This document shows, one piece after another, positions 1 to 5,057 of a DNA stretch of 5,057 nt (positions are counted from its first letter, which is position 1; each line of letters opens with the position of its first letter). A program made the position numbers and the translations under genes. The notes beneath the pieces were generated by a model, which searched no databases, had not been told where the DNA came from, and saw only the letters and a list, made by a program, of their open reading frames with translations. Origin of the DNA: Phycisphaerae bacterium (GTDB lineage: Bacteria > Planctomycetota > Phycisphaerae > Phycisphaerales > UBA1924); the NCBI GenBank assembly GCA_016794945.1, contig JAEUIX010000080.1, positions 1 through 5,057 on the forward strand. The letters run 5' to 3'.

Positions 1-858
1 GGTTCCGTGATGTGCGGACCGGGCGGTGGCCGGTTCGTATACGAGCTGCGTCGGCGGTTCGACCTGTACTGCAAGCTGGCGCCGATCCGGTCCGAATCGC
101 CGTTGGCGGGCGCGAGCCCGCTGGGAGGGGCGGCGGCCCGCTCGTCGGTGGACATCATGGTGGTGCGTGACAACGTCGGCGGCGTGTACCAGGGGCAATG
201 GTCCGAGACCTACGACGCGGCGACGGGGCGGCAGGCGTCGCACAGTTTCAGCTACAGCGAGGCACAGGTGCGCCGGCTGGTGGGGGCCGCGGCTCGGGTG
301 GCGTGCCTGCGGTCGCGCCGGCTCGCGGTGGTGCTGAAGGACGGCGGGGTGCCGAGCATCACCGCGCTCTGGCGCGACGTCGCCGAGGAGGTGTGCGAAC
401 CGCTGGGGATCGAGCCGGAGTTCATCAACGTGGACTACGCGGCGTACCGCATGCTGGAACGGCCGGACCTGTTCGACACCATGGTCACGCCGAATCTCTT
501 CGGCGACATCATGGCCGACCTCGGGGGCGTCCTGCTCGGTTCTCGCGGGCTGTGCTACTCGGCGAATTTCCGCCCGAACGGGTCGGCCGTCTACCAGACC
601 GGGCATGGTTCGGCGCATGACCTGGCCGGCACGGACCGGGCCAACCCGGTCGCGCAGATCCAGTCGATGGCGATGATGCTGCGCGAGAGCTTCGGGCAGC
701 GGCACGCGGCCGACCTGGTGGAGCGGGCGGTCTCGGCCGTATTCGCCGACGGCTGGCGCACCGCCGACTTGCCGATGGGCGGCACGGTCGTCGGAACGCA
801 GGGCATGTGCGACCTGATCGCCCGGAAGGTCGAAACGCTCGCGGCGGGCGGCGCGTGA
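1..858 (+). CDS. Isocitrate/isopropylmalate dehydrogenase-family enzyme (3' part, N-terminus cut off by window)
   Basis: The frame is open from base 1 to a TGA at 856-858, giving 285 residues. Members of this family are about 350 residues long and begin with a nucleotide-binding segment not present here, so roughly the first 90 residues lie outside the window; the GTG at 7 and ATG at 10 are probably internal. The family oxidises 2-hydroxyacids with NAD(P) and Mg/Mn, usually with decarboxylation, in the cytoplasm. Visible motifs, numbered from base 1: substrate-loop LRRRFDLY (about 16-23), VRDNVGGVYQG with the catalytic Tyr63, the catalytic lysine Lys113 in LKDGG, Asp145 in NVDYA, the metal-binding NLFGDIMAD (Asp169 and Asp173), and the cofactor-loop HGSAHDLAG with the following RANP. 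One usual substrate arginine is replaced (KLAPI where relatives have LRP), so the substrate may not be isocitrate or isopropylmalate. Its stop overlaps the start of the downstream fusion gene, which implies co-translation. Family assignment is firm; the exact reaction is not known. Confidence 0.88.
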   Translation, partial: GSVMCGPGGGRFVYELRRRFDLYCKLAPIRSESPLAGASPLGGAAARSSVDIMVVRDNVGGVYQGQWSETYDAATGRQASHSFSYSEAQVRRLVGAAARVACLRSRRLAVVLKDGGVPSITALWRDVAEEVCEPLGIEPEFINVDYAAYRMLERPDLFDTMVTPNLFGDIMADLGGVLLGSRGLCYSANFRPNGSAVYQTGHGSAHDLAGTDRANPVAQIQSMAMMLRESFGQRHAADLVERAVSAVFADGWRTADLPMGGTVVGTQGMCDLIARKVETLAAGGA

Positions 859-2777
859 ACGCAGCGCTGCTGCTCGTCGATGTGCAGCACGACTATCTCG
901 CCGCGCCGGGCCTGACGCCGCACCGCCGGGTTCTGCAGTCGGCGCTGTCGCGATGGCTGGACCTGGCGCGCCGGCACCGATGGCCGGTCGCCCACGTGCG
1001 GACGAGCCTCGATCGCGCACTCGGCGTGCGCCTGCCCCACTGGGCCGATCGCGGGGTCTGGAAGTGCGAACGCGGCACACCCGGTCACGCGACGCCGCCC
1101 GCTCTGATCGAGCGACCGGGCGAGCCGGTGTTCCACAAGCGCGGGTACGGTGCGTGCGAGGACCCGGCGTTCTCGCCGTGGCTGGCCTCCCTGGAAGGGC
1201 GGCGGCTGGTTGTCGCGGGGCTGTACACCCACGCGTGCGTCCGGGCGGCGGCGTGCGAAGCGCTTTCGCGGGGCGTCCGCGTCGTGATCGCTGAAGATGG
1301 CGTGGCCTCCCCGGAACCGCTTCACGCCGCGGCGACGCTGCGGTACCTCGCAGACCGGGCCGCGCCGTCGTGCGGCATTGGAGGGATCGAAGCGGCGCTG
1401 TCGGACCGGAAGCAGCGGCTGGAGCATGGAACGCCCTGGAACCCGGCCGAGGCGCTCTGGACGGTCGAAGACGCTGCGCCGGGGGACGTTGACGGCGCAG
1501 TTGCAGCCGCAGCGGAAGCGCAGCGCGCGTGGGCGGGCCGTCCCCCCGAAGACCGCGCGGCGGTGCTGCGGCGGCTGGCGGCGGAGGTCGACCGATCGGC
1601 CGGGGTGTTGCGCGATGCGCTGGTGCGACACGTGGGCAAGCCGGCGGCGATGGCGGGGGCTGAGGTCGCCCGGGGCGCGACGCTGTGCCGTCTGGCGGCC
1701 GAGCTGAGCGCCTCCACGCCCGAGCGGACAACCGCGTCGGGCGTGCGCGTGCGTCGGGTGCCGGTGGGCGTGGTCGGCGTAGTCACGCCGTACAACAACC
1801 CTCTGGCGATCCCGCTCGGGAAGATCGCCCCGGCGCTGGCGATGGGCAACGCCGTGGTGTGGAAGCCTGCGCCCGCGGGTTTGGGCGTGGCTCGCCTGCT
1901 GGAAACAGCGCTGCACGCGGCGGGCGTTCCGAACGGGTTGGTGCGCATCGTGCCCGGACTGGCAGGCACGGCGATCTCCGTCGCGGCGCACGCGGACGTT
2001 CACGCCGTGTCGTTCTCGGGTTCGTCCGCCGCAGGCGTGCGGCTGCACGAGGCAACGGCGGCGCGGCTGGCGCCGATCCAGGCCGAACTGGGGGGCAACA
2101 ACGCCGCCGTCGTGTGCGTCAGCGCCGACATGGGAGCGGCGGCAGCGCAGATCTCCGAAGCGGCCTTCGGCTTCGCCGGTCAGCGGTGCACGGCCACGCG
2201 CCGAGCGATTGTGCCGCGCGCGCAGGTGGATCGTTTCGTCGGGTTGCTGGAGCAATGCTCGCGCGGCTTGGCGGTTGGTGATCCGCGCGACGAACGCACG
2301 GTCGTGGGGCCGATGATCTCGGTCGCAAAGGCAGACGCGGTGCGGGAGCTGCTTTCGGCAGCGGCGAGCGACGGCCTTGCGGTGATCGAAGCCGGGGATG
2401 CGGCGGGGGGCGATAGTGCGTTCCCCGGGCTGGTGGCCCCGCACATCATCGTGTGCGACCGGCCCGATCACGAGGTGGTCCAGGAAGAGACGTTCGGGCC
2501 CGTGCTGGTGGTGCAGCCGGCGGAGGACTTCCAGCATGCGCTGTCGCTGTGCAACGGCGTGCGCCAGGGGCTGGCGGCGTGCGTCTACACCGGCGACGGG
2601 GCGGAGGCCGACCGCTTCCTGCGCGACGTGCGGGCCGGGGTGCTGAAGGTCAACCGCGCGACGGCCGACGCCGCCGCCGATGCACCGTTCCTGGGGTGGA
2701 AGCACTCAGGCCTTGGCCCGGCGGAGCACGCCGAAGGCAACGCCGAGTTCTACGGACGCTGGCAGAGCGTGTACTGA
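855..2777 (+). CDS. Bifunctional fusion: isochorismatase-like cysteine hydrolase + aldehyde dehydrogenase
   Basis: This is a 640-residue protein. The GTG at 855 is chosen because it overlaps the preceding TGA (GTGA) and starts exactly at the conserved first strand (NAALLLVDVQ); the in-frame ATG at 807 lies inside the upstream gene. Residues 1 to about 185 form an isochorismatase-like hydrolase with the expected Asp-Lys-Cys triad: Asp9 in LLVDVQ, Lys95 in FHKRGYGA, Cys128 in GLYTHACV. Residues from about 195 to 640 form an NAD(P)-dependent aldehyde dehydrogenase: Asn314 in TPYNNPL, Lys337 in WKPA, FSGSS (387-391), general base Glu411 in ELGGNN, nucleophile Cys445 in GQRCT, and QEETFGPV (543-550). 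The ELGGNN to GQRCT stretch resembles succinylglutamate semialdehyde dehydrogenase (AstD) from memory, but the substrate cannot be named. The usual first strands of aldehyde dehydrogenases are shortened at the junction. A plausible role is hydrolysis of an amide or similar bond followed by oxidation of a linked aldehyde, in one pathway with the upstream dehydrogenase. Domains are secure; the pathway is inferred. Confidence 0.9.
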   Translation: MNAALLLVDVQHDYLAAPGLTPHRRVLQSALSRWLDLARRHRWPVAHVRTSLDRALGVRLPHWADRGVWKCERGTPGHATPPALIERPGEPVFHKRGYGACEDPAFSPWLASLEGRRLVVAGLYTHACVRAAACEALSRGVRVVIAEDGVASPEPLHAAATLRYLADRAAPSCGIGGIEAALSDRKQRLEHGTPWNPAEALWTVEDAAPGDVDGAVAAAAEAQRAWAGRPPEDRAAVLRRLAAEVDRSAGVLRDALVRHVGKPAAMAGAEVARGATLCRLAAELSASTPERTTASGVRVRRVPVGVVGVVTPYNNPLAIPLGKIAPALAMGNAVVWKPAPAGLGVARLLETALHAAGVPNGLVRIVPGLAGTAISVAAHADVHAVSFSGSSAAGVRLHEATAARLAPIQAELGGNNAAVVCVSADMGAAAAQISEAAFGFAGQRCTATRRAIVPRAQVDRFVGLLEQCSRGLAVGDPRDERTVVGPMISVAKADAVRELLSAAASDGLAVIEAGDAAGGDSAFPGLVAPHIIVCDRPDHEVVQEETFGPVLVVQPAEDFQHALSLCNGVRQGLAACVYTGDGAEADRFLRDVRAGVLKVNRATADAAADAPFLGWKHSGLGPAEHAEGNAEFYGRWQSVY

Positions 2778-2790
2778 CGCCGCGGGTCAG
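2774..2790. other. Palindrome joining the two convergent stop codons
   Basis: CTGAC and GTCAG flank a 7-base GC-rich loop, which can give one further C-G pair. The left arm contains the TGA of the fusion gene and the right arm contains the TGA of the minus-strand gene. It could act as a short two-way terminator, but the stem is short and there is no T-run on either side, so this is a weak call. Confidence 0.25.
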
Positions 2791-3185
2791 CGCCGCAGGC
2801 CGTGCCCACCGCTGAAGTGCAGCTCGATGAACCGGGCGACGTAGTCCACGATGCTCATGGCCTCGGGGATGTCGGGGTTGGCCGTGGCGCCCATGGGCTC
2901 GAACCGCATGCCCTTGAACCGCGCAACGGAGTCCTCGACGGTCAGGCCGTACTGCAGGGCCAGGGAGAAGGCGCGGCAGAACGCCTGGCACATGCCGCTG
3001 ATGGTCGAGCCGTCCTTGGACATCTTGATGAAGATCTCGCCGGGCCGGCCGTCGGCGTGCAGGCCGATGGTCAGGTAGCCCTCGTGGCCGCCGATGGTGA
3101 ACTTATGGGTGATGGACGAGCGCGTCGGCGGCAGGGAATTGCGGGTCGCGACCATGGTGCTCGGATCGTCCGGTGGCGTCGTCAT
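2787..3185 (-). CDS. Stand-alone protein related to the C-terminal domain of B12-dependent ribonucleotide reductase (NrdJ-type)
   Basis: This is a 132-residue protein. The ATG at 3185 (reading leftward) is chosen because a GGAAGA ribosome binding site sits 5 bases upstream; the frame is open much further upstream, but that stretch reads as arginine-rich noise and runs antisense to the small secreted gene and the secA start. Residues 25-124 match the domain found near the C-terminus of adenosylcobalamin-dependent class II ribonucleotide reductases: THKFTIGGHEGYLTIGL (26-42), GRPGEIFIKMSKDGSTISG (46-64), SLALQYG (74-80), RFEP (94-97), and a final SIVDYVARFIELHF (111-124). The catalytic barrel of the reductase is absent, so this is a detached accessory domain and not an active reductase. 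In full NrdJ this module lies after the catalytic core; a free form could serve a reductase encoded elsewhere or have a separate regulatory role, which is inference. Cys66 and Cys70 lie one helical turn apart at positions where NrdJ, as I recall it, has no cysteines. The gene converges on the upstream operon with a 9-base gap. Confidence 0.82.
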   Translation of the reverse strand: MTTPPDDPSTMVATRNSLPPTRSSITHKFTIGGHEGYLTIGLHADGRPGEIFIKMSKDGSTISGMCQAFCRAFSLALQYGLTVEDSVARFKGMRFEPMGATANPDIPEAMSIVDYVARFIELHFSGGHGLRR

Positions 3186-3190
3186 ACGGC

Positions 3191-3196
3191 TCTTCC
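3191..3196 (-). promoter_or_regulatory. Ribosome binding site of the NrdJ-domain gene
   Basis: GGAAGA on the minus strand lies 5 bases before the ATG at 3185. It fixes the start of this gene and argues against the much longer open frame upstream. Confidence 0.65.
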
Positions 3197-3254
3197 GTCG
3201 GGGGCGTGAACCGCTCACACTACGCAGCACCCGACCAAGGAGCGACGACGGCCT

Positions 3255-3283
3255 CCCGGGCCGGGGACCTCCCCGAAGCCGGG
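3255..3283. other. Two-step GC-rich inverted repeat in the divergent intergenic region
   Basis: An outer stem CCCGG (3255-3259) with CCGGG (3279-3283) encloses an inner stem CGGGG (3262-3266) with CCCCG (3271-3275) and a 4-base loop. No T-run follows on either strand, so it is not a standard terminator. It lies about 70-100 bases upstream of the minus-strand NrdJ-domain gene and about 100 bases upstream of the small secreted gene, so it may be a leader hairpin or a protein binding site. The rest of 3186-3381 holds no gene I can support, and I see no convincing promoter. Confidence 0.3.
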
Positions 3284-3333
3284 CACAGGGGTATCGGACG
3301 GCCGGCCGAACGCCGATGAATTTGAGAACGCCC

Positions 3334-3354
3334 GATCGGCCCTGAAGGCCGGTC
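3334..3354 (+). other. Hairpin upstream of the small secreted-protein gene
   Basis: GATCGGCC (3334-3341) pairs with GGCCGGTC (3347-3354) across a 5-base loop CTGAA; one of the eight pairs is a U-G wobble in RNA. It ends 27 bases before the GTG at 3382. It could be a leader-RNA structure or an operator. A TATCAT box at 3360-3365 follows, but without a matching -35 at the right distance. Confidence 0.3.
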
Positions 3355-3381
3355 CGACGTATCATCCCGACGACCCCGCCC

Positions 3382-3753
3382 GTGCGTGCTTCCCCCCGCC
3401 AACCCGCGCTCGACCAGTTCCGCTCGCCCCTGACGGGCGTGTCGGTGGTGCTGCTGGTGGCGCTGGTGGTGGCCTCGGGGCTGGGTGCCGGCGAGGCCCG
3501 GGCGCTGACCCGGTCCGAGCCGGGCAGCGCGACGACCAGGCAATGCCTGCCCGAGATCCGCAGGATCGAAACGGCCCAGACCCGCCGGCAGGACCACAAA
3601 CCACTTGCCGGCGCGGTGTCGCGTCGGCACGCCGAGGCCCGCTCGGCCGGACACGACGCTCCATCCGCCCGCGCGGCGGCCGAGCGAACCGTCGCCCCGA
3701 CGGACCGCATGCCCGCGATGTGGCTGAGCACGCCTCCCCCCGCCGCCGCCTGA
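3382..3753 (+). CDS. Small secreted protein directly upstream of secA; candidate secretion-monitor (SecM-like) leader
   Basis: This is a 123-residue protein that I do not recognise as a named family. The GTG at 3382 is the first possible start after an in-frame TGA at 3343-3345; no clear ribosome binding site precedes it. About 88% of codons end in G or C by my count, as in the neighbouring genes, which supports real coding. Residues 1-16 form a basic N-region, 17-36 a strongly hydrophobic core (VSVVLLVALVVASGLG), and ARA at 39-41 is a likely signal peptidase I site, so the product is probably exported. The mature part (about 82 residues) is rich in Arg, Ala and His, has one cysteine (Cys55) and no visible domain. 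The tail ends MPAMWLSTPPPAAA, with three consecutive prolines (118-120), a known cause of slow translation. A short exported protein upstream of secA recalls SecM, whose stalled translation raises SecA synthesis, but the SecM arrest motif (ending GIRAGP) is absent. Coding is likely; the regulatory role is inference. Confidence 0.6.
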   Translation: MRASPRQPALDQFRSPLTGVSVVLLVALVVASGLGAGEARALTRSEPGSATTRQCLPEIRRIETAQTRRQDHKPLAGAVSRRHAEARSAGHDAPSARAAAERTVAPTDRMPAMWLSTPPPAAA

Positions 3754-3789
3754 TCCGTCCGTCGCGGCTCATGGCCACGATGGAGTCGT

Positions 3790-3808
3790 CGGCGCGTCCG
3801 CCGCGCCG
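3790..3808 (+). other. Strong short hairpin in the secA leader
   Basis: CGGCGCG (3790-3796) pairs perfectly with CGCGCCG (3802-3808) across a 5-base loop. It begins 36 bases after the stop of the small secreted gene. No T-run follows, so it is either a weak non-standard terminator or a leader structure affecting secA expression. Confidence 0.35.
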
Positions 3809-3915
3809 CAGTCCAGGTATCGGCGTCCTTCCCAAGACAGCAACCCAGAGCGTCCGCGGCGCCCGGCAGGCGTCGGGCCATGGCGGCCCGAACCCGGCGG
3901 CGTCGGCGGCGCAGC

Positions 3916-3919
3916 AAGG
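3916..3919 (+). promoter_or_regulatory. Probable secA ribosome binding site
   Basis: AAGG (within AGCAAGGCGA) lies 8 bases before the GTG at 3928 and supports that start. A competing CAGG at 3867-3870 lies 9 bases before the ATG at 3880, so the site does not fully settle the question. Confidence 0.5.
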
Positions 3920-3927
3920 CGAACCCC

Positions 3928-5057
<1,130 letters not shown>

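Larger units (their letters stand above)
3754..3927 (+). other. Untranslated gap between the small secreted gene and secA
   Basis: This 174-base stretch separates the small gene from the chosen secA start. It contains the hairpin at 3790-3808, an alternative in-frame secA ATG at 3880, and a doubled CGGCGGCG tract (3895-3902 and 3904-3911) just before the secA ribosome binding site. I see no convincing promoter, so secA may be read from a promoter upstream of the small gene. The other open frames crossing it do not look coding. Confidence 0.5.

Noticed and set aside
591..2705. 704-residue open frame on the minus strand, opposite the dehydrogenase and fusion genes
   Set aside because: It reads as Arg/His/Gln/Pro-rich sequence without motifs and lies entirely antisense to two genes with intact catalytic motifs; long antisense frames are common in GC-rich coding DNA.
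3322..3365. TTGAGA (3322-3327) and TATCAT (3360-3365) as a promoter
   Set aside because: The boxes are 32 bases apart, far from the usual 16-18, so they do not form a standard promoter.
3220..3654. 144-residue minus-strand frame opposite the small secreted gene
   Set aside because: It has no signal, domain or ribosome binding site, and is rich in Gly/Arg/His as expected for a shadow; the opposite strand has a clear signal peptide.

Overview
This very GC-rich window (most codons end in G or C) looks like part of a bacterial chromosome. The SecA at the right end carries a large insertion before its first ATPase motif, and a free-standing copy of the C-terminal domain of B12-dependent ribonucleotide reductase lies nearby. 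Together with the GC bias and several GTG starts without strong ribosome binding sites, this suggests a planctomycete-type bacterium, perhaps of the Phycisphaerae. That placement is inference and could be wrong.

Layout. (1) Positions 1-2777, plus strand: a two-gene translationally coupled unit. The first gene is the 3' part of an isocitrate/isopropylmalate dehydrogenase-family enzyme and is cut by the window start. The second begins with a GTG overlapping its stop codon and encodes a 640-residue fusion of an isochorismatase-like cysteine hydrolase and an aldehyde dehydrogenase. All key catalytic residues of both fused halves can be seen. The substrates are not known; the unit looks like a small metabolic pathway in which a hydroxyacid is oxidised, an amide-like bond is cut and an aldehyde is oxidised to an acid. 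(2) Positions 2787-3185, minus strand: a small protein related to the C-terminal domain of NrdJ, converging on the fusion gene with a 9-base gap. (3) Positions 3186-3381: a divergent intergenic region with two hairpin-forming sequences. (4) Positions 3382-3753, plus strand: a small secreted protein (123 residues, cleavable-looking signal peptide, C-terminal tail with three consecutive prolines) that I do not recognise as a named family. (5) Positions 3754-3927: an untranslated gap with a hairpin. (6) Positions 3928 to the window end, plus strand: the N-terminal 376 residues of SecA, the preprotein translocase motor.

The most interesting point is the pair in (4) to (6). A small exported protein with a proline-rich C-terminus lies directly upstream of secA on the same strand. 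That is the architecture of E. coli secM-secA, in which a secretion-monitoring arrest peptide controls SecA translation. The sequence is not an obvious SecM homologue, so if the idea holds it would be an independent system of the same type. The last codons of the small gene can also pair with the tract just before the secA ribosome binding site, as a SecM-like switch would require, but GC-rich repeats can give this by chance.
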